A stretch of 64,000 nt of DNA. Source: Streptomyces sp. NBC_01549 (lineage in GTDB: Bacteria; Actinomycetota; Actinomycetes; Streptomycetales; Streptomycetaceae). This document shows positions 50,487 through 58,899 of the stretch, piece after piece. How positions within the stretch are numbered: the stretch's first letter is position 1; the number at the start of each line of letters is the position of its first letter. The position numbers were made by a program, and so were the translations under genes. The notes under the pieces were generated by a model, which was given only the letters and a program-made list of their open reading frames with translations, did no database searches and was not told the DNA's origin. The DNA lies in assembly GCF_026339955.1 (NCBI RefSeq), contig NZ_JAPEPW010000001.1:558001-622000 (forward strand), in the 5' to 3' direction.

Positions 50487-51719
50487 TCAGATAGGAAGGG
50501 TGACGCGCATCACGAGCCCACCCCCCTCGCGCGGCTCTGCCGCGATATGGCCACCGTGTGCGCGGGCCACCGACCGGGCGATGGACAGGCCGAGACCCAC
50601 GCCCTTGTCGCTGCCCGTACGCTCCGTGCGCAGCCGCCGGAAAGGCTCAAAAAGATTGTCGATCTCGTACGCGGGAACCACCGGACCTGTGTTCGAGACC
50701 ACCAGTACCGCGTGTCCGTGCTGGACCAGAGTCGTGACCTCGACCCAGCCGTCCTCCGACACGTTGTACCGCACCGCGTTCTGGACGAGGTTCAGGGCGA
50801 TCCGCTCCAGCAGGACGCCATTGCCCTGGACGACCGCCGCGGCGCGCTCCCCGCGGATCTTGACGCCCTTCGCCGCGGCCTCGCCGTGCACCTGGTCGAC
50901 GGCCTGTGTGGCGACCTCGGCGAGGTCCACGGGCTTGCGCTCCACGATCTGGTTGTCGCTGCGGGCGAGCAGCAGCAGGCCCTCGACGAGCTGCTCACTG
51001 CGCTCGTTGGTGGCGAGCAGCGTCTTGCCGAGCTGCTGCAGCTCCACCGGGGCTCCGGGGTCGGACAGGTGCACCTCGAGGAGCGTGCGGTTGATCGCGA
51101 GCGGGGTGCGCAGTTCGTGCGACGCGTTGCCGACGAACCGCTGCTGGGCGGTGAAGGCCCGCTGCAGCCGCTCCAGCATGTCGTCGAAGGTGTCCGCCAG
51201 CTCCTTCAGCTCGTCGTCCGGGCCGTCCAGCTCGATCCGCCGGGACAGGTCCGAGCCCGCCACCGCGCGCGCGGTGCGGGTGATCCGGCCGAGCGGCGAC
51301 AGGACGCGGCCCGCCATCGCGTAGCCAAAGGCGAAGGCGATGATCGCGAGGCCGAGCAGGGCGAGCAGGGAGCGGCTGAGCAGGTCGTCCAGGGCGTGCT
51401 GACGCTGCTGGTTCACGCAGGCGTTCATCGCGTTGTTGAGCTCGTTCGCCGTCGGGTTCGACGGGAAGTTGCAGCTGCTGCTTCCCACCTGCCCCGAGAG
51501 GATCTTGAAGGGGAGGTCACTGCCCACGTTCAACGCCTGCGCCGCGAGCAGATAGATGATCGACAGCAGCATGATGCCGGCGATCAGGAACATGCCGCCG
51601 TACAGCAGTGTGAGCCGTATGCGAATGGTCGGACGCAGCCAGGGGAACGGGGGTTCCGCCCTTCTGGGGTCCCAGGTGGGCTTCGGAGGCGCCGTGGGAG
51701 GCGCGGGAGTCGTGGCCAC
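50487..51719 (-). CDS. cutS: Sensor histidine kinase CutS, 410 aa
   Basis: Two membrane helices (RLTLLYGGMFLIAGIMLLSI and SLLALLGLAIIAFAFGYAMA) enclose an extracytoplasmic sensor loop. HAMP follows (GRVLSPLGRITRTARAVAGS), then HisKA with FVGNASHELRTPLAINRTLL, and HATPase_c (NLVQNAVRYNVSEDGWVEVT, then GVGLGLSIARSVARAHGGHI). The sensor loop contains two cysteines, SSSCNFPSN and NACVNQQ, which could form a disulfide. CutRS is known from S. lividans as a two-component system affecting antibiotic production. It lies 6 bases after cutR. Confidence 0.9.
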   Translation of the reverse strand: MATTPAPPTAPPKPTWDPRRAEPPFPWLRPTIRIRLTLLYGGMFLIAGIMLLSIIYLLAAQALNVGSDLPFKILSGQVGSSSCNFPSNPTANELNNAMNACVNQQRQHALDDLLSRSLLALLGLAIIAFAFGYAMAGRVLSPLGRITRTARAVAGSDLSRRIELDGPDDELKELADTFDDMLERLQRAFTAQQRFVGNASHELRTPLAINRTLLEVHLSDPGAPVELQQLGKTLLATNERSEQLVEGLLLLARSDNQIVERKPVDLAEVATQAVDQVHGEAAAKGVKIRGERAAAVVQGNGVLLERIALNLVQNAVRYNVSEDGWVEVTTLVQHGHAVLVVSNTGPVVPAYEIDNLFEPFRRLRTERTGSDKGVGLGLSIARSVARAHGGHIAAEPREGGGLVMRVTLPI

Positions 51720-51725
51720 CGGGGA

Positions 51726-52379
51726 TCAGATCCGGTAGCCGGAGCCGGGCACGGTGACGATGACCGGTGGCTCCCCGAGCTTGCGGCGCAGGGTCATGAC
51801 GGTGACCCGGACGACGTTGGTGAAGGGGTCCGTGTTCTCGTCCCAGGCCTTCTCCAGAAGCTGCTCGGCGGAGACGACGGCGCCCTCGCTGCGCAGCAGC
51901 ACCTCCAGGACGGCGAACTCCTTGGGCGCGAGCTGGACCTCCTTGCCGTCGCGGAAGACCTCGCGGCGGTTGGGGTCGAGCTTGATCCCGGCACGCTCCA
52001 GGACGGGCGGCAGCGGCACGCTCGTACGACGTCCGAGGGCACGCACGCGTGCCGTCAGCTCGCTGAACGCGAACGGCTTGGGGAGGTAGTCGTCGGCGCC
52101 GATCTCCAGGCCCTCGACACGGTCGCTGACGTCGCCGGAGGCGGTGAGCATCAGCACGCGCGTGGGCATGCCGAGCTCGACGATCTTGCGGCAGACGTCG
52201 TCGCCGTGCACGAGCGGGAGGTCGCGGTCGAGGACGACCACGTCGTAGTCGTTGACGCCGATGCGCTCCAGGGCGGCCGCGCCGTCGTACACGACGTCGA
52301 CGGCCATGGCCTCCCGGCGCAGTCCGGTGGCCACCGCATCGGCGAGCAGCTGCTCGTCCTCGACGACGAGTACGCGCAC
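51726..52379 (-). CDS. cutR: Response regulator CutR, 217 aa
   Basis: An OmpR-type receiver (VRVLVVEDEQLLADAVATGL, phospho-acceptor in VVVLDRDLPLVHGDDVCRKI, then LTASGDVSDRVEGLEIGADD and LPKPFAFSEL) is joined to a winged helix (LAPKEFAVLEVLLRSEGAVV, then VTVMTLRRKLGEPPVIVTVP). The 217-residue length equals that of CutR of S. lividans. GTG 52379 follows AGGAAGGACAAGCGAC. It is cotranscribed with cutS. Upstream lie 415 bases shared with a divergent small gene. Confidence 0.92.
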   Translation of the reverse strand: MRVLVVEDEQLLADAVATGLRREAMAVDVVYDGAAALERIGVNDYDVVVLDRDLPLVHGDDVCRKIVELGMPTRVLMLTASGDVSDRVEGLEIGADDYLPKPFAFSELTARVRALGRRTSVPLPPVLERAGIKLDPNRREVFRDGKEVQLAPKEFAVLEVLLRSEGAVVSAEQLLEKAWDENTDPFTNVVRVTVMTLRRKLGEPPVIVTVPGSGYRI

Positions 52380-52794
52380 GTCGCTTGTCCTTCCTCTGTC
52401 CACCCGCGTAGCGCCACTTCGGCGCACGCGGGCAGGGGGTCTGTCACGGGTAAGGCCTCCATCCTGCCCTTTTCGGCCATAAACCGGCTGTAAGACGGGT
52501 GAGAGGCGCCCAGTACGCCGGTTCCGGCCCCCGGGAATGCCAGATTTTCTCGTCGGGTTGAGGTTTCCACTGAAGGGAGCCGGGGGAGGACGGCTTTACA
52601 CCCCGCGATCACGCTCTGCATGTGGCAAGCCACCTTGTGGTACGTCCAACCGCTTCCGCAGAGCGGACGTGGGTGTCCGGCACCGTCGCCGCCCAGCCCG
52701 GGCAGCGCTGGGCACCCTCTGGAGACGTGATCGCCCCTTCCCAACGGCACACCCCCGTGCCAACGACCCACGACCCAGGACGAGGGGGCGCAGC
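52380..52794. promoter_or_regulatory. Divergent promoter region between cutR and a small gene
   Basis: About 415 bases without a supported gene. It must drive cutRS leftwards and the 57-aa gene rightwards. GTAAGACGGGTGAGAGG near 52490 is followed by CG-rich DNA; no diagnostic operator was recognised. Confidence 0.4.
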
Positions 52795-52968
52795 ATGGAC
52801 GCATTCACCGCAGGACTTCTGCAGCGCATAAGGGCGACCGAGTCCGACCTGACGCGGGCTCGCGAAACAGGCGACGACTTCCTCGCGGAGGTCGAGCAGG
52901 CCGAACTCGAGGACCTGCGCCGCCTTGCCGCCGAGCACGGTGTGGAGGTCGGCGCGTCGCGCGTCTGA
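52795..52968 (+). CDS. Small helical hypothetical protein, 57 aa
   Basis: MDAFTAGLLQRIRATESDLT then RARETGDDFLAEVEQAELED and LRRLAAEHGVEV: a single charged coiled-coil-like helix pair without membrane segment. CGAGGGGGCG precedes the ATG at good spacing, and a strong terminator follows at 52982. It is a compact complete transcription unit between cutR and the inositol monophosphatase gene. Function is unknown. Confidence 0.75.
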   Translation: MDAFTAGLLQRIRATESDLTRARETGDDFLAEVEQAELEDLRRLAAEHGVEVGASRV

Positions 52969-52981
52969 GCAGTTCGTACAA

Positions 52982-53022
52982 GAGCGGGGCCCCGGCATCG
53001 ATCCAGTGCCGGGGCCCCGCTC
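52982..53022. terminator. Terminator hairpin
   Basis: GAGCGGGGCCCCGGCA and TGCCGGGGCCCCGCTC form a perfect 16-bp stem with a 9-base loop between the convergent 57-aa and inositol monophosphatase genes. Confidence 0.88.
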
Positions 53023-53080
53023 CGTAGTTGTGCGTACCGAATTACGTAGCCGCTGTACGGACCGAGGACGGCGGGAGTCC

Positions 53081-53896
53081 TCAGTCGTGCCAGGCGCCGA
53101 ACTCCTCCAGAAGCCGCTGGAGGGGCTCGAAGACGCCCGGGGAGGCCGCGACCGCGAGATCGCCCGCAGGGCGCTCTCCGGGGCGTCCACCGGTCAGGGC
53201 GCCCGCCTCACGGGCGATCAGGTCGCCCGCCGCGAGGTCCCAGGGGTGCAGGCCGCGCTCGTAGTAGCCGTCGAGGCGGCCCGCGGCCACGTCGCACAGG
53301 TCGACGGCCGCCGAACCGCTGCGCCGGATGTCGCGCAGCAGTGGGATCAGCCGATGGGCGACCTCGGCCTGGTGGACCTTGACCTCGGTCACGTAGTTGA
53401 AGCCGGTCGAGACCAGGGCCTGGTCCAGTGGCGGCGAGGGACGGCAGGCCAGCCGGCGCTCGCCGACCCACGCTCCGGTGGCCCGGGCGCCCCGGCCGCG
53501 CACGGCGCTGTAGGTCTCGCCGCGCATCGGTGCCGCGACGACCCCGACGACGGTCTCGCCGTCCTGCTCGGCCGCGATGGAGACCGCCCAGGTCGGCAGC
53601 CCGTAGAGGTAGTTCACGGTGCCGTCGAGCGGGTCCACGACCCAGCGGATGCCGCTGGTGCCCTCGCTGGCGCCGCCCTCCTCGCCGAGGAAGCCGTCAT
53701 GGGGGCGGTGCTGGGAGATCAGGTCGGTGATCAGCTTCTCGGCGGCGATGTCCATCTCGGTGACGACGTCGATCGGGCTGGACTTGGTGGCGGCCACCGT
53801 GAGATCCGCCGGGCGGCCGTCCCGCAGCAGCGCGCCGGCGCGGCGGGCCGCGTCGTGCGCCAGCTGGAGCAGTTCGGTGTGCAGGGGCTCGATCAC
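53081..53896 (-). CDS. suhB: Inositol monophosphatase family protein, 271 aa
   Basis: Metal and phosphate sites of the family are present: GFLGEEGGASEG (first Glu-Glu), RWVVDPLDGTVNYLYGLPTW (D-P-L-D-G-T), and the C-terminal GSAAVDLCDVAAGRLDGYYE with HPWDLAAGDLI (W-D-x-A/x). Mg-dependent, it dephosphorylates inositol-1-phosphate or similar monophosphates. It corresponds to SuhB (Rv2701c) in the conserved order. GTG 53896 follows GAGGAGCACC; the ferrochelatase gene ends 8 bases upstream, giving an operon. Confidence 0.92.
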   Translation of the reverse strand: MIEPLHTELLQLAHDAARRAGALLRDGRPADLTVAATKSSPIDVVTEMDIAAEKLITDLISQHRPHDGFLGEEGGASEGTSGIRWVVDPLDGTVNYLYGLPTWAVSIAAEQDGETVVGVVAAPMRGETYSAVRGRGARATGAWVGERRLACRPSPPLDQALVSTGFNYVTEVKVHQAEVAHRLIPLLRDIRRSGSAAVDLCDVAAGRLDGYYERGLHPWDLAAGDLIAREAGALTGGRPGERPAGDLAVAASPGVFEPLQRLLEEFGAWHD

Positions 53897-53904
53897 GGTG
53901 CTCC

Positions 53905-55032
53905 TCAGGCGTACGGGCTGTCGGCGCCCGCGGCGGCGGGCTTCGGGGCACGGGCCGGGCAGCAGCCCACCGGGCACAGGCCGTGGCTCGCGCCGAGCGC
54001 GCCCAGGGCGCAGGGTGTCACCCGCAGCCCGTTCTCTGTCGCGGCGCGCTCCAGGACGAGGTCGCGGATCGCCGCCGCGAAGCGGGGGTCGGCGCCCACG
54101 GTGGCCGAGCGGCGCACGGGCAGTCCCAGCTCCTCCGCCTTGGCCTTCGCCTCCGTGTCGAGGTCGTACAGAACTTCCATGTGGTCCGAGACGAACCCGA
54201 TGGGGGCCATCACGACGGCCGGGACCCCGGCCCCGTGCAGCTCCTCCAGGTGGTCGCAGATGTCGGGCTCTAGCCACGGGATGTGCGGGGCTCCGGAACG
54301 CGACTGGTACACAAGCTGCCAGGGATGCTCGATGCCGGTCTCCTCGCGGACGGCGTCGGCGATCAGCCGTGCCACATCCAGGTGCTGCTTGACGTAGGCA
54401 CCGCCCTCGCCGTGGTCCTCGGCCGGGCCGGAGGTGTCGGCGGCCGCGGTGGGGATGGAGTGCGTGGTGAAGGCGAGGTGCGCGCCCGCCCGTACGTCCT
54501 CGGGGAGCTCGGCGAGGGACTTCAGGACGCCCTCGATCATGGGCTCCACGAAGCCGGGGTGGTTGAAGTAGTGCCGCAGCTTGTCGATCTTCGGCAGCTC
54601 CAGGCCCTCGGCCTCCAGGGTCGCCAGGGCGCCGGCGAGGTCCTCGCGGTACTGCCGGCAGCCCGAGTACGAGGCGTACGCGCTCGTGGCGAGGACGAGG
54701 ACGCGGCGGCGGCCGTCGGCGACCATCTCACGCAGGGTGTCGGTGAGGTACGGCGCCCAGTTGCGGTTGCCCCAGTACACGGGCAGGTCCAGGCCGTGGT
54801 CGGCGAAGTCCTTGCGGAGGGCGTCGAGCAGGCCACGGTTTTGGGCGTTGATCGGGCTGACCCCGCCGAACAGGAAGTAGTGCTGCCCCACTTCCTTCAG
54901 CCGTTCCTTGGGGATGCCCCTCCCCCGCGTCACGTTCTCCAGGAACGGAACCACGTCGTCCGGGCCTTCGGGGCCGCCGAACGAGAGCAGGAGCAGGGCG
55001 TCGTAGGGGGTGGCATCGAGCGCATCTGGCAT
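53905..55032 (-). CDS. cpfC: Coproporphyrin/protoporphyrin ferrochelatase, 375 aa
   Basis: Ferrochelatase text is clear: [100 protein letters not shown] and [20 protein letters not shown], with [19 protein letters not shown]. The internal Cys (SGCRQY) and the C-terminal [10 protein letters not shown] cysteines fit the [2Fe-2S] cluster of actinobacterial enzymes. It inserts iron in haem synthesis. ATG 55032 is used. It is divergent from an MFS gene across an iron-box-like site. Confidence 0.93.
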   Translation of the reverse strand: MPDALDATPYDALLLLSFGGPEGPDDVVPFLENVTRGRGIPKERLKEVGQHYFLFGGVSPINAQNRGLLDALRKDFADHGLDLPVYWGNRNWAPYLTDTLREMVADGRRRVLVLATSAYASYSGCRQYREDLAGALATLEAEGLELPKIDKLRHYFNHPGFVEPMIEGVLKSLAELPEDVRAGAHLAFTTHSIPTAAADTSGPAEDHGEGGAYVKQHLDVARLIADAVREETGIEHPWQLVYQSRSGAPHIPWLEPDICDHLEELHGAGVPAVVMAPIGFVSDHMEVLYDLDTEAKAKAEELGLPVRRSATVGADPRFAAAIRDLVLERAATENGLRVTPCALGALGASHGLCPVGCCPARAPKPAAAGADSPYA

Positions 55033-55108
55033 GCGTCCGATCCTGCCATCCGTCGCTGACAGCCGGACAACAGCCACGTGACGAGCGGAATCGGGGAGGA
55101 CCCGACCG

Positions 55109-55127
55109 AGGCGTTAGGGTCACCTAA
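55109..55127. promoter_or_regulatory. Candidate iron box (DmdR/IdeR type)
   Basis: AGGCGTTAGGGTCACCTAA agrees at 14 of 19 positions with the actinobacterial iron-box consensus as I recall it (TTAGGTTAGGCTCACCTAA). The core TTAGG-GTCA-CCTAA is a perfect dyad. It lies between ferrochelatase and the MFS gene. Confidence 0.5.
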
Positions 55128-55219
55128 CCAGTAAGCTGTATTGGCCATCTTCACGCCTTACCGGAGTCCGGCCGCACGCGGTGACCGTGCGGTCGGGCCG
55201 AGCCCACCGGAGACCCCTC

Positions 55220-56458
55220 GTGCCGAGCCCGTACCGCGCCCTGTTCGCCGCCCCCGGCTCCAGGGGGTTCTCCGCCGCGGGCTTCCTCGGCCGGATGCCG
55301 CTGTCGATGATGGGCATCGGCGTGGTGACGATGATCTCCCAGCTCACCGGGCGGTACGGGCTCGCGGGCGCGCTGTCGGCGACCATGGCGCTGGCGGCCG
55401 CGGTGATGGGCCCACAGGTCTCCCGGATGGTGGACCGGCACGGTCAGCGGCGGGTGCTGCGCCCCGTCACCCTGTTCGCGCTCACCGCGGCCGCCGGGCT
55501 GCTGCTGGCCGCGCACTTCGAGTGGCCGGACTGGGTGCTGTTCCTCTGCGCGGCGGGGATCGGCTGCGTCCCGAGCATCGGCGCGATGGTCCGGGCCCGC
55601 TGGGCGGCCCTCTACGGGGGCACCCCGCAGTTGCACACCGCGTACTCCTTCGAGTCCGTGGTGGACGAGGTCTGCTTCATCTTCGGGCCGATCTTCTCCA
55701 TCGGCCTGTCCACGGTGTGGTTCCCGGAGGCCGGTCCGCTGCTCGCCGCCTGCTTCCTGGCCGCGGGCGTCTTCTGGCTCACCTCCCAGCACGCGACCGA
55801 GCCCGTGCCACATCCGCGTGAGCAGCACACCAGTGGCTCGGCACTGCGCGCGGCCGGACTCCAGGTCCTCGTGGCCACGTTCGTGGCGACGGGAGCGATC
55901 TTCGGGGCCGTGGACGTGGTCACCGTGGCCTTCGCGGAGGAGCAGGGCCACAAGGGTGCCGCGAGCGTGGTTCTGGCCCTCTACGCGGCGGGTTCCTGCG
56001 TGGCGGGAGCCGTGTTCGGACTGCTGCACCTCAACGGGGCGCCCGAACGTCGGTGGCTGCTGGGCATATGCGCCATGGCCGTGAGTATGATCCCCCTGCT
56101 ACTGGTCGGAAACTTGCCGTTTCTGGCCGTGGCGCTGTTCGTTGCGGGCCTGTCCATCGCTCCCACGATGATCACGACGATGTCCCTCATCGAACAGCAC
56201 GTACCACGCGCGAAACTGACCGAGGGCATGACCTGGGTGAGCACCGGACTCGCGGTCGGGGTCGCGCTCGGCTCCTCCGTGGCCGGCTGGGTGATCGACG
56301 CCGCCGGTGCGAAGGCCGGGTACGGGGTTCCGGCGGTGTCCGGAGCCGTCGCGGTCGCGGTCGGATTCCTCGGGTATCGCCGGCTGAGCAGGCCGGTTCC
56401 GCAGCGGGAGGGGACCCATGAGCACCACAGTGAGCGGGAAGAGTGGCACGTGGCGTAA
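55220..56458 (+). CDS. MFS transporter, 412 aa
   Basis: Twelve predicted helices with short loops. It starts VPSPYRALFAAPGSRGFSAA, GFLGRMPLSMMGIGVVTMIS, with the loop 2-3 motif GPQVSRMVDRHGQRRVLRPV and a second-half start QVLVATFVATGAIFGAVDVV. GTG 55220 follows GGAGACCC; an upstream in-frame GTG at 55181 has no ribosome site. The substrate is unknown. The iron-box-like palindrome upstream suggests iron-dependent expression, so siderophore or porphyrin export is possible. Its 3' end overlaps the next gene by 41 bases. Confidence 0.88.
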   Translation: MPSPYRALFAAPGSRGFSAAGFLGRMPLSMMGIGVVTMISQLTGRYGLAGALSATMALAAAVMGPQVSRMVDRHGQRRVLRPVTLFALTAAAGLLLAAHFEWPDWVLFLCAAGIGCVPSIGAMVRARWAALYGGTPQLHTAYSFESVVDEVCFIFGPIFSIGLSTVWFPEAGPLLAACFLAAGVFWLTSQHATEPVPHPREQHTSGSALRAAGLQVLVATFVATGAIFGAVDVVTVAFAEEQGHKGAASVVLALYAAGSCVAGAVFGLLHLNGAPERRWLLGICAMAVSMIPLLLVGNLPFLAVALFVAGLSIAPTMITTMSLIEQHVPRAKLTEGMTWVSTGLAVGVALGSSVAGWVIDAAGAKAGYGVPAVSGAVAVAVGFLGYRRLSRPVPQREGTHEHHSEREEWHVA

Positions 56459-57737
56459 CTGGGCGGGGAACGTCACCGCCCGTCCCGTGCGGGAGGTCGC
56501 CCCCGCTTCGGTCGAGGAGCTCGCCGCGGCCGTTCGCAAGGCGGCCGACGACGGCCTGAGGGTCAAGGCCGTCGGCACCGGGCACTCCTTCACGGCCGCC
56601 GCCGCGACCGACGGCGTGTTGATCCGCCCTCAACTGTTGACCGGCATCCGCAACATCGACCGCGAGGCCGGAACCGTCACCGTCGAGGCGGGCACCCCGC
56701 TCAAGCGTCTCAATGTGGCTCTCGCGCGCGAGGGGCTGTCGCTCACGAATATGGGCGACATCATGGAGCAGACGGTCTCGGGCGCGACCAGTACCGGAAC
56801 GCACGGCACGGGCCGCGACTCGGCCTCGATCGCCGCGCAGATCAAGGGCCTTGAGCTGATCACCGCGGACGGCTCGCTCCTCACCTGCTCCGAGAAGGAG
56901 AACCCCGAGGTCTTCACGGCCGCCCGCGTCGGCATCGGCGCCCTGGGGATCGTCACCGCGATCACCTTCTCCGTAGAACCCATTTTTCTGCTCACGGCCC
57001 GCGAGGAGCCGATGACCTTCGACAAGGTCACCGCCGACTTCGACGAACTCTTCACGGAGAACGAGCACTTCGAGTTCTACTGGTTCCCGCACACCGGCAA
57101 CTGCAACACCAAGCGCAACAACCGCAGCGCCGGCCCGGAGAGGCCCATCGGACAGATCGGTGGTTGGATCGAGGACGAGTTCCTCTCCAACGGGGTCTTC
57201 CAGGTGGCCAATCTGGTCGGCCGCGCCGTGCCCGCCACCATCCCGACGATCGCGAAGATCTCCAGCCGCGCGCTGTCCGCGCGGACCTACACCGACATTC
57301 CCTACAAGGTCTTCACTTCTCCGCGCCGGGTGCGCTTCGTGGAGATGGAGTACGCCGTTCCGCGCGAGGCGCTCGTCGAGACGCTGCGCGAGTTGAAGAA
57401 GATGGTCGACCGCTCGTCCTTGCGGGTCAGCTTCCCCGTCGAGGTGCGTACGGCCCCCGCGGACGACATCACGCTCTCCACGGGGTCCGGTCGGGAGAGC
57501 GCCTACATCGCCGTCCACATGTTCAGGGGTACGCCCTATCAGGCGTACTTCACCGTGGCCGAACGGATCTTCACGGCGCACGAGGGTCGCCCGCACTGGG
57601 GCAAGGTGCACACCCGCGACGCGGAGTACTTCTCGAAGGTGTATCCGCGCTTCGGCGAGTTCACGGCACTGAGGGACCGGCTTGACCCGGATCGGCGCTT
57701 CGGGAACGACTACTTGCGTCGGGTGCTGGGCTCGTAG
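56418..57737 (+). CDS. FAD-dependent sugar-1,4-lactone oxidase (ALO/VAO family), 439 aa
   Basis: An N-terminal FAD-binding domain (VREVAPASVEELAAAVRKAA, then VKAVGTGHSFTAAAATDGVL, VEAGTPLKRLNVALAREGLS, SGATSTGTHGTGRDSASIAA) is followed by the D-arabinono-1,4-lactone oxidase domain ending RPHWGKVHTRDAEYFSKVYP with the H-W-x-K motif and FRD-like PDRRFGNDYLRRVLG. It oxidises an aldonolactone or alditol with oxygen. GGGAGGGGACCC precedes the ATG; its start lies within the MFS gene, implying one operon. Confidence 0.9.
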   Translation: MSTTVSGKSGTWRNWAGNVTARPVREVAPASVEELAAAVRKAADDGLRVKAVGTGHSFTAAAATDGVLIRPQLLTGIRNIDREAGTVTVEAGTPLKRLNVALAREGLSLTNMGDIMEQTVSGATSTGTHGTGRDSASIAAQIKGLELITADGSLLTCSEKENPEVFTAARVGIGALGIVTAITFSVEPIFLLTAREEPMTFDKVTADFDELFTENEHFEFYWFPHTGNCNTKRNNRSAGPERPIGQIGGWIEDEFLSNGVFQVANLVGRAVPATIPTIAKISSRALSARTYTDIPYKVFTSPRRVRFVEMEYAVPREALVETLRELKKMVDRSSLRVSFPVEVRTAPADDITLSTGSGRESAYIAVHMFRGTPYQAYFTVAERIFTAHEGRPHWGKVHTRDAEYFSKVYPRFGEFTALRDRLDPDRRFGNDYLRRVLGS

Positions 57738-58428
57738 ACGAACCGTCCGTGGGCGCCGGGGTGTCGGCCGGCGCCTGCGAAGCGGCGCTGGAACTCGGCG
57801 TCGGCGCCGGGGTCGTGGCACCGCCATCACCCTGAGGGGCGTCGGCGCCGGAACCGCTTTCGGTGCCGGGGGTGCTGTCGGTGGCCGACGGCTCCCTCGA
57901 CGAGGATCCGCTCGACGGCGTCGCACCGGGCTTGGAGTGGGAGCTGGAGCCGCCGCTCTTGAAGGCGTCACCGACGGTGGTGCTCGTGCCGTCGCCGCTG
58001 AAGCTCTGCCCCGACACCAGCTCGTACGTCGTGATCCCCGCCATCGTGACGCCGAAGACGAGCGCCGCGGCCACCAGCGGCCGCTTCCAGCTCCTGACCC
58101 TGGCGCGGTAGACGGTGCCCTCGGTGAACTGCCCCGTCACCGGGGTCTGCTGGGGCCTCGGCTTCGTCTGGACCGTCACATCGCGGAGCTGCTCGCCGGT
58201 GCGCTTGAAGAAGTGCTGGAAGACGGTGCCCCCACAGGTGGCGATCGCGCTGACCACTCCGGCGCCCAGGATCGTCCCGTACACCCCGAAGTAGGAGGCG
58301 AGTTTGGCCGCCACCACCGCGGCCACGGCGCTGCCCGCCACTTGCGGAAGGCTCAGGTCCACCCGCTTCTTCCTCTGTTCCCCCTCCTTCGCCCTCGGTT
58401 CCTCGCCACCAGCCGACTTCTCACGCAT
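57661..58428 (-). CDS. Hypothetical membrane protein with low-complexity tail, 255 aa
   Basis: A basic N-terminus (MREKSAGGEEPRAKEGEQRK) precedes a membrane region (LPQVAGSAVAAVVAAKLASY, then FGVYGTILGAGVVSAIATCG) and a second helix (RPLVAAALVFGVTMAGITTY). The last 100 residues are Ser/Pro/Thr/Gly-rich and probably outside the membrane. It overlaps the 3' end of the convergent lactone oxidase gene by 77 bases, so the listed stop should be treated with caution. I do not recognise the family. Confidence 0.7.
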   Translation of the reverse strand: MREKSAGGEEPRAKEGEQRKKRVDLSLPQVAGSAVAAVVAAKLASYFGVYGTILGAGVVSAIATCGGTVFQHFFKRTGEQLRDVTVQTKPRPQQTPVTGQFTEGTVYRARVRSWKRPLVAAALVFGVTMAGITTYELVSGQSFSGDGTSTTVGDAFKSGGSSSHSKPGATPSSGSSSREPSATDSTPGTESGSGADAPQGDGGATTPAPTPSSSAASQAPADTPAPTDGSSTSPAPDASSRSRSADPGQAGPSVP

Positions 58429-58899
58429 CCCCGGACCTTGCCTGCCTTTCCCGTACTTCTCGACCGCTTGCACGAGAAAGGGACGAATAGGCGAAACCTT
58501 TAGTTCCGTTTCCGGCGATTACGTGAAGTACGACACGTTTCAAGGTCACGAATACGGCGCAACGGACGGCCAACTACCACCCCCCACTAGAAGTTGGGCG
58601 GCGCGCCGATCCACGCACGTGGCCCGAATGGAGTACTGTTGCGAGCCCTGGGTCCGGACTCCCGCCAGGGTGTCCGGGGCCTGACAGGACCGCCGGGAGG
58701 GGGCTCGTTGCACAGGGTGATGGAGTTCGTCACTTAGCGTTGCGAATAGGTAACCGTGCCATAACGGCGACCCCGGGCCCGTGCCCGACACGCCGGGCAA
58801 CTCGGCAAGGTTGTGGCAGGCTGCACCCGGGCAGGCCACACTCGACTAGCGGAAGCAGCGACGCACGTGACGTCGGCAGGCACCACCCGGGAGGTCCCC
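58429..58899. promoter_or_regulatory. Upstream region of sepH, no gene seen
   Basis: About 470 bases. Low-GC patches (GATTACGTGAAGTACGACACG, near 58516) probably contain the divergent promoters for the membrane protein gene and sepH. Several frames are open but none has a convincing start. Confidence 0.4.
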
